NCBI RefSeq assembly: GCF_018294505.1
Contig: NC_057797.1
Coordinates: forward strand, 127,911,116 to 127,975,115
Direction: 5' to 3'
Origin: Triticum aestivum
Taxonomy: Eukaryota; Streptophyta; Magnoliopsida; Poales; Poaceae
DNA: 64,000 bases
Part shown: one piece after another, positions 34,950 to 46,299 of the stretch
Layout of the letters: each line of letters starts with the position of its first letter
Numbering within the stretch: the stretch's first letter is position 1
The notes under the pieces: generated by a model
What the model saw: only the letters and a program-made list of their open reading frames with translations
Databases searched by the model: none
Told to the model about the DNA's origin: nothing
Program-made: the position numbers and the translations under genes

Positions 34950-35900
34950 ATCCTAGGTGGTACTTTCTTTGCAAAGTACCACATTGGACAAAAATATGAA
35001 TGTTGAAGCTAGGCTCAAAATACTGAATGGATTGAGCTGAAATTTGGTGAGGATGGTTATTTGGGCATAGGAAAGCACTGTAGAAAATTGATACCATTTG
35101 GACATGCCAAAGTGGTACTTCCTTCACAATGCTCTTCTTTGGACAGAAACTTGGGAAAATTAGCGAGAGAAATTGGATGAATGAAATGAGTTCAAATTTG
35201 GTGTATGTAAGTTACATTGGTATAGTCATGCGCTGGTAAGTTTTTAGATCATTTGGGTAAGCCTAGCTAGTACTTACTTCACAAAGCTTCTCTCGAGGTA
35301 GAAACTTTGGAAATTTCCTGAGAAAGATTTACCAGGAAAATAGAGCTGAATATTATCATGTGGCAATGATTTGGGCATGGAAGAGTGCCCAAAAAGTTTG
35401 AGGGTAATAGGAGGGGTCTATAAAACACTTGCTTTGCAACGTGCCAATTTGGTCATAAAATATAAATTGAACCTGGGATCACATAGATGATTTGACTGAG
35501 CTGCAATTTAGAGGAGGGTGATAATTTTGGAATATGAAGGAATTGTATAAATTTCATGTCATTTGGATATATAAAAAAGGTACTTCCTTCACAATGCTTC
35601 TAGGTGGACAAAAACTTTGGAAATTTGCCGAGGAAGATTTGCTAGGCAAATGGAGTTGAATTTTTTCATGAGGCAACGATTTAGATAGGAAAGAGTGCCC
35701 AACAAATTTGAGGGTAATCAAGAATATATAAATAGCACTTCCTTCACAAAGTGATGTTCTTAATAGAATAGCAAAATGAATATTGTTGAATTAGTTTTGA
35801 ACTAGGCAAGGAAGGATTTTTACATATTTGACGAAGATATGACCCAAAGAATTTATGAGATTTTTTTGGGAATTTTGGGAATGACAAAAATATAGGTTGC
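34950..35900. repeat. Degenerate tandem repeat of about 155 bp near the CACTA 3' end
   Basis: The landmark (G/A)GTACTT(C/A)CTTCACAA recurs at about 34957, 35115, 35270, 35424 (diverged), 35578, 35726 and 35888 (diverged). Between landmarks, GGACAAAAACTTTGGAAATT and ATTTGGGCATAGGAAAG variants recur. Copies are heavily diverged. The stretch lies just inside the subterminal repeats. Confidence 0.65.
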
Positions 35901-35989
35901 TTCACAACCTAGGTCAAAAATTGACACATGTACATGACACATAGGCAAAACTGATGAGGTGGCACCTAGTCATAGCAATAAGTACCAAT

Positions 35990-36166
35990 GCATCCACGTT
36001 CACAACCTCATGACCATTTATATTGGTCGTAATCAGGCAGAAATAAGGTCATGAACCACTCTTGTCTGCTTTATGACCATTTGGTGTAAGGAAATTTCAG
36101 GGTTTGAGCCCTCCAAGCGAAATGGCCGTGGATTTACAACCAATTCAGCTAGGGTCACTAAGAGAA
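35990..36166. repeat. CACTA right subterminal repeats
   Basis: ATGACC, TTGGTCG, GGTCATG, GGTCACTA and GGTCACAA motifs in both orientations mirror the left subterminal region. Confidence 0.65.
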
Positions 36167-36195
36167 GGTCACAAGTTGACATATTTCTTGTAGTG
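36167..36195 (-). repeat. CACTA terminal inverted repeat, right
   Basis: Perfect 29-bp reverse complement of the left terminus, followed by target copy AGG at 36196-36198. Confidence 0.93.
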
Positions 36196-36416
36196 AGGAT
36201 TTTGAAAACGCAGGAATAGGACACGACAATATTACAAGTTTCAAACTGATATTACAAATGTTAGGAGTAATGTTGCACCTACGAAGAGGGAATTACTAGG
36301 AAGTTTACGTAAGAACTTTTGTTACTTTAGGTAGATGCAGCATTATCGTACAAACTAAAATCCACCGCCCTGACAAGTCACTAATGGGCAAATAAATTTT
36401 TGAGTCTCTGGCCACT

Positions 36417-36707
36417 TCATGTTTCAAAAACAAATTCAGCTTCTGCGGAGACTTTGTCATTTAGGATTAGACACTTGCGATGATCAGCACGCCATTCATT
36501 GTTGCGCCAGAAAATGCCAAACCTCATTACCTTGAGCACACTTTCCTCTAGAACAAATAACCTAGCCAATTTAATCTCAGATGTGCAGCCTCGGTATTCG
36601 ATCAAATCAATTTCTGTAAGATGGAGATCAAGGCATTCGATGAGATTGTTATACTGCAGCACATTTTTCACTTTCGGGTCTTTTTTATCTCCAAAAGAAG
36701 AGAACAT
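36417..36707 (-). pseudogene. C-terminal fragment of a grass F-box/LRR protein (FBD domain)
   Basis: The 96-codon ORF ends at a TGA at 36417-36419. It reads IECLDLHLTEIDLIEYRGC, then EIKLARLFVLEESVLKVMRF and ILNDKVSAEAEFVFE. This follows the FBD-domain pattern of many grass F-box/LRR proteins: cLk.v.l..y.G...ei..a.f.l.....Lk.m. F-box proteins recruit substrates to SCF ubiquitin ligases; the FBD tail has no known precise role. The F-box and leucine-rich repeats are absent upstream, where MITE-like sequence begins near 36715, so this is a remnant. The CACTA terminus lies about 220 bp beyond the stop codon. Confidence 0.7.
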
Positions 36708-36729
36708 ATCGGAGCAGCTGGCTATATAA

Positions 36730-37267
36730 GATTATCGTCTCATCAAGAGGTACCAATATCATTCGCTCATACGATAGGGTTGGCTAGCTAGTGATATTTT
36801 TTCACTCTCTCTCTCTCTTTCTCTTTCTCTTTCCTCTCATTTACCTAGGAGCATGTGAAGAGCTTGGGCATTTGTTGCCTTCCACTATGTGGCCGATGCC
36901 ATATTTCTCAAAAGTATGCCACATAATACACATCGACGTCAAATCAAAAGATTTTGGCACCGCTCTTGTGATGTGAGAGAGTTGGCACCGTTGTGCACAC
37001 AGACCCACATGTATAAACAAATCAATCAAACCAACTACACCAGCCTCTCACTCTCCCAAACAAGTGTTTTTTATTGCTTGAGTCCTCTCTATCTCTCCCA
37101 CACAAGTGTTTTCTCATTGCGTGAGTTAATTTGGCACCAAAGCAAAGTAGGTGATCTAGATTGGGGCACCAGGTGAGCAATGGAGGGGCATCAATGCCAA
37201 ATGCATCACGAGTGAATTTGGCACATGTTTTGGCCTACATAGTGGAGGGCCGTTATAGCCCACTTTT
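36730..37267. other. Intergenic, no gene seen
   Basis: It contains a CT-rich tract (36805-36840) and a repeated phrase CTCTCCCAAACAAGTGTTTT / CTCTCCCACACAAGTGTTTT near 37050 and 37095. GGCACC motifs recur. It is probably MITE-derived, without clear termini. Confidence 0.35.
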
Positions 37268-37480
37268 GTACTACCTCATATTTAGTGTAAAATTTTGACC
37301 ATAGATTTACCTAAGAAAATGCAATGCATGCCACCAAAAGTTATCCCATTTGAAATTATGTTCAAAAACAAATCCAACGATATAATTTTTAGTGACATGC
37401 ATTAACATTTTGTCAATTAAATCTATGGTCAAATTTTGATACTACAAAATAGGAAGAGTAAACCAGGACGGAGGTAGTAC
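37268..37480. mobile_element. Stowaway-like MITE
   Basis: The ends are TACTACCTC and GAGGTAGTA, a diverged CTCCCTCC-type terminus with TA at both borders. Inside are inverted copies of TTTTGACCATAGATTTA (near 37295 and 37415), forming a hairpin. It is about 210 bp long. Confidence 0.65.
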
Positions 37481-37912
37481 TTGCTCTTAGGGTAACCATA
37501 GAGTTACTAGTCTAAGTTAGTTTTCACTATGACTAGCCTAGGCTACTATAGTAGTACAACAAAAAAATGATGCAGGTGATCACGTGAGAAAAAATACTAA
37601 AGACATTTCTTTCGGTGCAGTGCGTAGATGCAGTTTTGAACACTAAACTTGTCATTGTAATTTGGGACAATTACGAAAAAAACTGAGCTACGTTGTGATT
37701 ACCGTTTACTAATAGGAAAGAAGTTTCACCTCGATGAGTAGCTTCTCCGTGCACGGAAAGCATGTAAGGAATCCAACAACTTGATCCAGATTGGGGCCGA
37801 TAGATCTTATTGTCAAGATCTTCACGATGCGCATAGACTGGGTCAAGGTTGTGGGAATCATTTTCTAGAAAATGGTCATAAATACATCAAGAAGAAATTA
37901 ACAAATGTGAAT
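37481..37912. other. Intergenic, no gene seen
   Basis: AT-rich sequence between the MITE and element C. It may include the undefined left breakpoint of element C. Confidence 0.3.
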
Positions 37913-40494
37913 TTAAAGAAGACGGAGAAGAAGATGAGTGTTGTACCAGAACGATTGCGGATCCGATAAAGAGTTCGGAGAATTTGGCAGATGAGTACAC
38001 CAAGAGTTCGGAGCATATTTCGGATCTCTGAACTTAGTCCGCAATAAGAAGGGCTTCCCAGAAACGATATCCGCAGCTTGATTCAGCTCCTCCTTCGTCG
38101 CTCTAATTTTGGAGCGGGCCTCCTTGGCAGCCACCCGGGCCTTCTCCAGGTCCGTCGCCTTCACCCGGTTTTCTTCTTCAAGAAGCCAGTAACGGTTAGC
38201 AGCATCTTTTAACTCCACGACCATCTTGGCAATTTTTTCTTTGCTCCAGCAATGTGTGGCCTGTTCGGCCCTTAACTCTTTGGCCGCCTTTAAAGCGGCT
38301 GCATTACTACTCCTTGCTTGCTCCTTGGCTCTGGAAAGCTCCGCCCGAAGGGTTTCCACGGTGGCAGCTCCATCTACAGTCACAACATATTAAAGATACT
38401 GGCATCATGCTGCTCTTACTATGTGACATTCACCAGAAAAATCACCTACCCTGTGCCTCGTCAAGCCGCTTGTTAACAAGCACGATGTCGGCATCTGCCG
38501 CATCCAGTTTCCGCTTTAGTTCGGCAAACCCATCAATCCGGCTAGCCACCAGAGCTTCAACCACCTGCACATAAAGGCGATCTGGTTATTACCTGGGACT
38601 ATGATCTTCTGTTTGCCGCGTTTCTCGATGACAACCAGAGTCTCAGGGGCTACTATCTGCATGGGCATACCTAACGTATGCGGTACTACTAAAGGCATGC
38701 ATTATTTTTACGTACCTCGAAGCCTTTCAGCAGACTCATAAAAGCTTCATGCAAACCGCTTTCGGCGGAGGAAATCCTTTCAATTACCGTACCCATTAGT
38801 GTATGATGCGCTTCCAAGACGACAACCTTCCCCAGAAGACCCTTCAACGCGTCCGACCGCACACAGTACGGACCCTTGCTGTCGCTCTCCTCAGGAGCCA
38901 GATACTGGGGATGTCGGGCAGCCAAAGGGTTATCTTCTGGTGATATTGGATCCAGAGATACCCTTTGCGATGACACTTCAAGGTTGCCCGCTTCTTGAGC
39001 TGGGGAGTCCGGGGGAGGCGTTTCGCTCCCCATCATCTCCGGAAGAAGATCCCCCGAAGATGAACTCTGTCGAGAAGGGCTGCGATTCAGACTACAATTT
39101 ACAAGCATCGGTTATTGTGTTCGGAAGTAAGGTAGGATATCTTCACTATGAAGTACTTTTTGATTACTTACAGCTCGGTAGAGGGCTGATCCCCGCGCGG
39201 ACACTGTGCGGCAAGAATACCCTCCGAGGCAGGACCCTCTGGCGGAGATTTCTTCTCCCGTTTGGAAACCTTAGTTTCCGGATCTTCAGAGGTAGTCCTC
39301 TTCCTTCCCCGGGGAGAGAGAATGTTAGATTCTTCCCCTTGGTTATCCTCCTTCGCGGAAGCGCTCATTCCCTCGATTGGAATAGGTAGTGATGGAGGCC
39401 CGCTTTCGCCCTCTCTATTCCCCCCTTTATCTTCCTTTGAGGGCACTAGACAAGGTGTTGTCTCGAGCATCTTTTCCAGCACCGGATTGTCCAAGCCTTC
39501 AGGAAGGGGGGGCGAACACCGGATCATCTTCGCCTTTGCTATCCAGTCCTGGTCAAAGAGTGATTCTTCAGAATGATGTCATGATAAATAAAAGGACAGT
39601 GTGTTCGGCCATGGGATTACTTACTTGGGCAGCGGTGCGGTTGCTGCTCAGGCCCACGTCCTCGGTAGTGTCCGGACACTCTATTTTGGGTCTGAAGAAC
39701 GATTTGTACATCTCCTTGTGCGTCATGCCGAGGAAATTCTGAATAGTGCGCGGTCCTTCCGGGTTGAATTCCCACATGCGGAGGGGCCGGCGTTTGCAAG
39801 GCTGGACCCGACGAACCAGCATAACTTGCATTACCATAACCAGACTGAAATATCCCTCGAAGAGATCTCGGATACGGCTCTGCAGTATTGGAACGTCCTT
39901 GGCTGGACCCCAGCTCAGCCCCCTGCTGATCCATGACATCAGTTGTGGTGGAGGGCCCGGGCGAAAGGTGGGGGCAGCTACCCACTTGGCACTTCGGGGA
40001 GCTGTGACGTAAAACCACTCCTGTTGCCACAATCCGAACACCTCTGGAAATGAACCCTTTTGCCATGGAGCATAAGTAATTTTGCTTATTAGAGCACCTC
40101 TGCACACTCCATACTGCCCCTCGACCATCTTCGGCTTCACATTGAAGGTCTTGAGCCACAGGCCGAAGTGAGGGGTAATGCGGAGGAAGGCCTCACAAAC
40201 GACAATAAATGACGAGATGTGAAAAAGGGAACCCGGGGCCAGATCGTGAAAATCCAGCCCATAATAGAACATAAGACCCCTAACAAAGGGATCCAGAGCG
40301 AGGCCTAGTCCTCGAAGGAAGTGGGAGACGAACACAACGCTCTTGTTGGGTTTGGGAGTAGGGACGACTTTCCCTCGGGCAGGCAGCCTATGCAAAATTT
40401 CAGCGGTCAGATATCTGGCCTCCCTCAACTTCTTGATATCCTCCTCCGTGACGGAGGAAGGCATCCACCGGCCTTGAAGGCTGGATCCAGACAT
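37913..40494 (-). CDS. Antisense gene of element C (Transposase_28-like), best preserved copy
   Basis: The ATG is at 40494. The exons supported by GT/AG sites and by element E are 40494-39625, 39548-39172, 39091-38716, 38564-38450 and 38373 to about 37913 (truncated). Exon 1 is fully open for 290 codons, with family blocks MFYYGLDFHDLAPGS, FIVVCEAFLRITPHFGLWLK, EWFYVTAPRSAKWVAAP and MWEFNPEGPRTI. Exon 2 is acidic and Ser/Pro/Lys-rich, and exons 4-5 are coiled coil (AELSRAKEQ, VELKDAANRYWLLEEENRVK). No stops are seen in exons 1-4. The C-terminus is lost at the truncation. The function is unknown; despite the Pfam name there is no evidence of transposase activity. It is transcribed opposite to the LTRs. 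Confidence 0.7.
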
Positions 40495-40587
40495 GATTGA
40501 AGGTCCGAAGCACCTGACCTGGGCTTTGGGTGTTAGAACTCAAGGCGGGGGTTGAGCACGGGAGGGAAAAAAGTAAAAGCCTTGTCC

Positions 40588-40597
40588 CTTTATAAAG
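40588..40597 (-). promoter_or_regulatory. TATA box of the element C antisense gene
   Basis: The minus strand reads CTCTTTATAAAGGGAC about 95-100 bp upstream of the ATG. The same box in the same place is found in D (48000) and E (57000). Confidence 0.6.
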
Positions 40598-41025
40598 AGG
40601 GTGAATATCAAGCGTCCTCCTCGTGGCCGTTTGGGACTTGCCTAAGATCTAGGAGTCCTAGGCACGGTTGGGTTACCCACATCCGTATTAATGAGAATCC
40701 CGTAATAAAGGGAACATGATCTCTGCTTTGACAAGACGTGTCAAGAAACCGCCTCGCGTTATGTGCGGGGCTGGTTAAACAAAAACCGTTCGAATAATTA
40801 CCGGGCCATGGCATGATGTCATGCTGCCAAAACGTGCCAGCAGATTAGATTTGTGGAAATATTATTCTCTCGACGGTGGTATGTGGAACTTATTTTGCAG
40901 GGTCGGACACTATCCTTGTATTCAAACTCTTCTGTGGTGTATTCGGAGGAGGAACCCGCCTTGCAATGCCGAATACAACACTGCGCGCCAGACTCATCGT
41001 CATTGAAGCCTGGTTCAGGGGCTAC

Positions 41026-41498
41026 TGAGGGAGTCCTGGATTAGGGGGTCTCCGGACAGCCGGACTATATCCTTTGGCTGGACTGTTGTACTATGAAGAT
41101 ACGAGATTGAAGACTTTGTCCCGTGTCCGGATGGGACTTTACTTGGCGTGGAAGGCAAGCTAGGCAATATGGATATGTATATCTCCTCCTTTGTAACTGA
41201 CCTTGTGTAACCCTAACCTCCTTCGGTGTCTATATAAACTGAAGGGTTTTAGTCCGTAGGACAACATACAATCATACCATAGGCTAGCTTCTAGGGTTTA
41301 GCCTCTCCGATCTCGTGGTAGATCAACTCTTCTACTACTCATATTATCAAGAATAATCAAGCAGGATGTAGGGTTTTACCTCCATCAAGAGGGCCCAAAC
41401 CTGGGTAAAACATCGTGTCCCCTTCCTCATGTTACCATCCGCCTTAGACGCACAGTTCGGGACCCCCTACCCGAGATCCACCAGTTTTGACATCGACA
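41026..41498 (+). repeat. 3' LTR of element C
   Basis: It is 473 bp, TGAGGGAGTCCTGG...TTTTGACATCGACA, preceded by the same GGTTCAGGGGCTAC tract as element A. Confidence 0.88.
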
Positions 41499-42913
41499 AC
41501 ATGGGTGGGAGATCGAGTGACAAGGTGTGTGGGCGATAGAAGATATCCGGAGAGATATCGAGGTAGACGTCTGGATGGAAGGAGACAATACATGTGTTCC
41601 TGATGGCTAGTGAGAGATAATCATACTTAGTGGGGGAGTTTGTGCGCCTATGATGGAGTGAGGGATTATGGTACTTAGGGGGGTGCGTGTCACATAGAGA
41701 GAGAAGAAGGCCGAAGAGTGTTAGATGGGTCTATGTAGTCCGAGCAAGACATGTGTATGTGTGAACCAGGGAGATATAAAGTTTGAGAGAGATAAAGGAG
41801 CCCCAATAAGGCTGAATGGTGCGTCTGATAGCTGAGAGGGGGAAAAAGATATTCCATCCGCTCGATAATGCAATGCATGTAAATTTTTTAGAAGTCAAAC
41901 TTTGGAAACTTTGACCAGGTTTACGCAGATGTTATTTATATCTACAATACCAAAGATACATCATACGAAACTACATCTCATGATGAATCTAATGGTATAT
42001 GTTTGTCATTCTAGATGTAAATGTTTTTCTCCACGTACATGGTCAAACTTTGTGATGTTTGACTTTTTAATAAATCTATATGCTATGGACCGAAGAGAGT
42101 GCCTAAGTCGAGAGAGATCAAGTGCGTGTGAAGGAGAATGAGTGAGTGTGCAAAAATAGTATGTGTGTGAAAGAGAAAGGGACAACAAACGATAAATTAG
42201 AGAGAGTGTGTTTTTCGTTTCTTATGCAAACATATCATGCATGCATCTCTGAGATAGAAAAGCGAGGTGAGGAGATACACGAAGATAGCTAGTCCATGAT
42301 TATTTGCAACGGAGAGAGACACCCCTATAGCACATGTCCAATAGAGGTCTGGCCAACAAGGAACAAAGGTCGAGAGGGACGCATGGAGAACATGGACGCG
42401 TGGGGAGGGAGAGAGGGTGTGTTTGTGATGGAGACATCCCCTCGAGATAATGAGGGAACTATATGGGTGGGAGATCGAGGGAGGTGCGTGCGTGATAGAA
42501 AGATGCCCTGAGAGAAATCGAGATAGACCATGCACATGTTTGTGATGGAGACTAAGATTAGCTAGTCATATACATATAGGGGGGACTGTGTGTGCCTATA
42601 ATTGAGTGAGAGGCCATCGTACTTGGCTAGGCATGAGAATGTGTGTGTGTGTGCGTGTGAGATGGAGAGAGAACAAGGGTGAGAGATAGAGTTTTAGATG
42701 GGTCTATCGAGTGCGAGTGAGATATGCATGTGTATGTGTGACCCAAGGAGATGGAGAGTTTGAGAGAGAGAGGGAAGAACTCCGAGATGATAGAGTGGTG
42801 CGTGAGAGAGTTACAGGCAATGAGCCAATGAATTTGTGTGCGTGTGATGAGTGCACCCAAGATATTTAGCTTGGACTAGAGAATCATACATAGTGTGCGA
42901 GAGAGACCTATAG
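41499..42913. repeat. GA/GT-rich block with a tandem repeat of about 962 bp
   Basis: Sequence from 41501 (ATGGGTGGGAGATCGAG) reappears from 42463 with the same order of landmarks (GGAGACTAAGA/GGAGACAATAC, GTGCGCCTATGATGGAGTGA / GTGTGCCTATAATTGAGTGA, TTTAGATGGGTCTAT). The copies are diverged. Short GAGA, GTGTGT and TGAGAGAG runs are frequent. No gene is seen. The block continues into the N gap. Confidence 0.7.
41851..42098. mobile_element. Hairpin MITE, Stowaway-like
   Basis: The left arm AAGTCAAACTTTGGAAACTTTGACCA pairs with right arm TGGTCAAACTTTGTGATGTTTGACTT, and internal TACAATACCAAAGATAC also has a partner. The outer ends ATTCCATCCG and CCGAAGAGAGT are degraded CTCCCTCCGT-type termini. 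It lies inside the first unit of the 962-bp repeat. Confidence 0.6.
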
Positions 42914-43394
42914 NNNNNNNNNNNNNNNNNNNNNNNNNNNNNNNNNNNNNNNNNNNNNNNNNNNNNNNNNNNNNNNNNNNNNNNNNNNNNNNNNNNNNNN
43001 NNNNNNNNNNNNNNNNNNNNNNNNNNNNNNNNNNNNNNNNNNNNNNNNNNNNNNNNNNNNNNNNNNNNNNNNNNNNNNNNNNNNNNNNNNNNNNNNNNNN
43101 NNNNNNNNNNNNNNNNNNNNNNNNNNNNNNNNNNNNNNNNNNNNNNNNNNNNNNNNNNNNNNNNNNNNNNNNNNNNNNNNNNNNNNNNNNNNNNNNNNNN
43201 NNNNNNNNNNNNNNNNNNNNNNNNNNNNNNNNNNNNNNNNNNNNNNNNNNNNNNNNNNNNNNNNNNNNNNNNNNNNNNNNNNNNNNNNNNNNNNNNNNNN
43301 NNNNNNNNNNNNNNNNNNNNNNNNNNNNNNNNNNNNNNNNNNNNNNNNNNNNNNNNNNNNNNNNNNNNNNNNNNNNNNNNNNNNNNNNNNNNNN
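42914..43394. other. Assembly gap (481 N)
   Basis: Undetermined bases. Both sides are GAGAGA-rich, so the gap probably hides more of the same low-complexity tandem repeat. Confidence 0.98.
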
Positions 43395-44118
43395 GACAGA
43401 ATTGAAGATTGTTGGTGAGAGAGAGAGAGAGAGCAGGGGTCCGGGAGAGGGGGAGGTCGCGTTTTATGCATCAGAGACTGATATAAACCATGTTTCGATA
43501 TAAACTTGCATTCAAATATTTAAATTGGAGAACAAGTTGTCTGCAATCCACACATGAACGGAGATATGCGTATATCAAACAAGTTCTGTAATTTGACTTT
43601 CAACATGTTCATGGAGTACTATAATATTGTACAACATGCTACTCGATTGAGGTGTTTAGTTTTGGATTTTGTTCACTATTTTGACCTGGTGAACGAGCTA
43701 TTTCATTGAATCAAGATATTTCATTTTTGGGTTTGATACCCGTTTTTGAGTGGGTCAACTATTTGTCATATAGTAAATCGTTAGCAATGAGCATGTAAAA
43801 ACACATTACTCCCGAGCATCATCTCTCCATCTAAAAAAGAAGTGGCAAGCTAATATTTCAAAATTTGATTCGAATCGACTTGGTAAGGTAGACGTAGATG
43901 CTCGTTCTCCCAAAATTTGAACAAACCGGTAAACACCCTCTGCTCGGTGGAATTCGCCCGAGAAAATAAATGGGAGACGCTAAATTACCGGCCTATGTGG
44001 GACACACATCAATTGGCCTGTTGTACATCGAGGGTAGGTTCGTAACGTCATCCAAGCATGCCTTCTCCTCGTCCGAAATGACATGTGCTAAATAATTCAT
44101 AAACCATGGTAGGCAAAA
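43395..44118. other. Intergenic, no gene seen
   Basis: It starts with a GA run (43423-43434). The rest is ordinary AT-rich sequence with no recognised element. Confidence 0.4.
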
Positions 44119-44340
44119 CACCCTCTCCTTGCCCGAAATAGCTCGTGCCCACTATTTCAAAACACGCTCTCCTCGCCCAAAATCGCCCGCGCCCACTATA
44201 TTTCAAAACACACCCTCCTCGCCCGAAATCGCTCGCGCCCACTATATTTCAAAACACGCCCTCCTCGCCCGAAATCGCTCGCGCCCACTATATTTCAAAA
44301 CACGCCCTCCTCGCCCGAAATCGCTCGTGCCCTCTATTTC
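44119..44340. repeat. 46-bp minisatellite, about five units
   Basis: The unit begins CTCCTCGCCCGAAATCGCTC, followed by GCGCCCACTATATTTCAAAA. Unit starts are near 44125, 44169, 44215, 44261 and 44307. The last four are exactly 46 bp apart. It directly precedes a GC-rich block with candidate exons. Confidence 0.9.
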
Positions 44341-44399
44341 GGAGAAGCAAAGTTACTCTACTATCCTCGACCCTCAGTACACAGACCCAAGCCGAGAAG

Positions 44400-44930
44400 C
44401 CTAAAGGCAGGGGTAGAACGGTAACTCCCCCCCACCACCACATTTCAGACAAATGCGTCCATAAGACATGGTTCCACTCCCTCCCAATTCCCCATTCATA
44501 CCTCGTGGGCACCAAATCACCTTCTCCCCAGAAGCTCCCTTCTCCTGAGCTGCGAAACCTCAGCCCCTCCTCCATGGCGCCCCCACCACACCAAATTCAC
44601 AGCCACCCTCCTCCCGAATGCCGGAGATGTTGTCCATTTGCCGTCGTGCACTGGGCCATGTGCCTCTTACTCCGTGCTGCTGGAGCTACCTCGACGACGG
44701 CCGCGTGAACCGTACCGGAGACGATTCACCCTCGCCGTTGTTCACGGCGCCGGAGCGGCTCCCACTTCGGATTCGTCCAAAGCCCCGGTGCTGCTTCCCC
44801 GTAGCCGTCGACCATCATGACATCTCTGCTTCCCTGCTGCCGGTAGCCACCGCAACCGCGCCGGCCTCACCGACTTGGCAGCTGGAGCTTCCTACTTCAC
44901 CGGGCCGCTAGATAGGTCACACCCTCATCT
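44400..44930 (+). other. GC-rich block resembling a promoter and first exon
   Basis: C- and CG-rich sequence contrasts with AT-rich surroundings. An ATG at 44574 in context TCCATGGCG opens a short frame of about 45 codons, and other short frames overlap. The layout (CpG-rich leader, then an intron-like AT-rich sequence from about 44915) is typical of the start of a plant gene or lncRNA. No protein family is recognised. Confidence 0.3.
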
Positions 44931-45444
44931 CAAATCACTTTATTTAGGTGTCAGTTGTCTAAATTTTTATTATGGGCCAATCGATTCCTAATGGTAAGCA
45001 GCACCCCTCGAGGCGGGGGGGGGGGCTCCTAGGCTTCTGGTTGGCTGGTGTCTAACGTAATGGTGCGGGGGTGCAAGTTCGTCATCGAAGCAGCGCTTAG
45101 ATGGCTATCTTAGAGTTGCAAGGGTTGAAGGTACTTCCACCACCAGATCTGGATGACGGTGAGTGTTTGTGGATTGGCCCGGGGGCGGCGCAACCACGGC
45201 AGTGCAGTGGGGCGGGGAGCATGGTTTTGGTCGGGGCCACGGACGGTGGAGGTAGGCTGCTCTACCGGTGGTCAGTCACTCTTCGGGGAAGATTCAAAAC
45301 AGTGTCAGTCGGGAGGCACAAGACGGCCATCAAGCCATCTGGCAGATCGGACAGTACCAAAATAAAATAAAATCGTGTGACCCCAATTTAGTCTTCAGTC
45401 AACAGACGTGTGACCACTCTCGCACCTTGTTGTTGATCTCTTAG

Positions 45445-45686
45445 GGTGTTTCTTCAGATCAGAGAGATGTGTCGTTCTAAACATTATGCATTTTCTGCAT
45501 CTTCGGCCACACTGTCTTCCGACTCACTGCAACTGCTCCAACAAGGGAAGCATACACCAGAAGGGAGATATAGTACCCACTCCACAGTTCCCTACATCGA
45601 ATGTGCATGCCTGGCATGGACAACCACAACAACTGCAGGGCCATCGACAAGTCAGCACATGATGCTCACTCCTATGGATGGCGGCC
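45445..45686 (+). other. Candidate exon 1 of an unrecognised transcript
   Basis: It is bounded by an acceptor-like TTGATCTCTTAG and a donor-like CATAGGTTGTA. From ATG 45466 it reads openly across the block as low-complexity Ser/Thr/His-rich protein. It may be non-coding. Confidence 0.25.
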
Positions 45687-46143
45687 ACATAGGTTGTACC
45701 CTCATCTTACTTGTGTGCAACATTTATGGCTTTGTTATTCATCTAAGCATGGAAAATAGATTATCACATTTCACTGTATATTCATGCTGATCTCTTACGG
45801 GTCTTGTTCACGAGTTAACGTTGTTCCATAGTTCAGCTAAGAGACTTGTTCTTTAGGTAATGTTGTTCCATAGTTATCATCCATCAGCCAATGCTATCCC
45901 ACAGGCTGGTGATTATAGTATTATACCACTTCTAGTATTACCTATGTTGTTCTTTAATGCTTTTGTTTGCCATCTAGTTAATCTTGAGTACAAACGATAC
46001 ATATTCTGTAGCTTTCATCTGTGTTCTCCCTTTAGTTTTTGAGACCTATTGCTGCTAGTTAACCCCAGTCCTACTATTTACGTCACCTCCTACAGGCACT
46101 CATTACATAAATCTAACTACTAGTTGTCTTCCATGCATGTCAG

Positions 46144-46299
46144 ATATAATTGCACACATTGATTTATCCACAAGAAACTCACGAAGCAATGTGACGGCCA
46201 ACAAACTTGACGTTAATGATACCCAATATGATGGAACATGTAAAGACAGTTCTTCACGAGACTTGCAGAAATATGATGAATCCTATTCACCCCACAAGG
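46144..46299 (+). other. Candidate exon 2 of an unrecognised transcript
   Basis: An acceptor-like CATGCATGTCAG precedes, and a donor-like CACAAGGTCC follows. The interval is 156 bp (52 codons) and open, reading ARG/ASN/SER/ASP-rich with SRNVTANKLDV-like composition. The exon shape is better than its neighbours, but no family is recognised. Confidence 0.3.

Larger units (their letters stand above)
4215..36195. mobile_element. CACTA (En/Spm) DNA transposon, about 32 kb including nested insertions
   Basis: The terminal inverted repeats are 29 bp and perfect (4215-4243 and 36167-36195), beginning CACTACAAGAAATATG. The flanking 3-bp target duplication is AGG at 4212-4214 and 36196-36198. Terminal GGTCA/TGACC subterminal repeats are present at both ends. 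After removing nested elements (4437-5370 and 7569-30763, plus their duplications), about 7.8 kb belongs to the transposon. No transposase (TNP2-like) or TNP1-like ORF is seen, so it is non-autonomous. It contains exon-like fragments on the minus strand and long tandem repeats toward the 3' end. Confidence 0.92.
37913..41498 (+). mobile_element. Element C: 5'-truncated Fatima-like Gypsy element
   Basis: Only the antisense gene (minus strand), its promoter and the 3' LTR (41026-41498) remain. The 5' LTR and gag are gone. The left edge is approximate, because recognisable similarity to element E fades within antisense exon 5 near 37940-38010. The five bases after the LTR are ACATG, with no partner to compare. 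Confidence 0.75.

Noticed and set aside
37913..40494. Reading the antisense gene of C as a DNA-transposon transposase
   Set aside because: The Pfam-style name is historical; no catalytic DDE pattern is visible and the gene sits inside an LTR element.
42895..43503. Long ORFs across the gap
   Set aside because: They consist of unknown bases.
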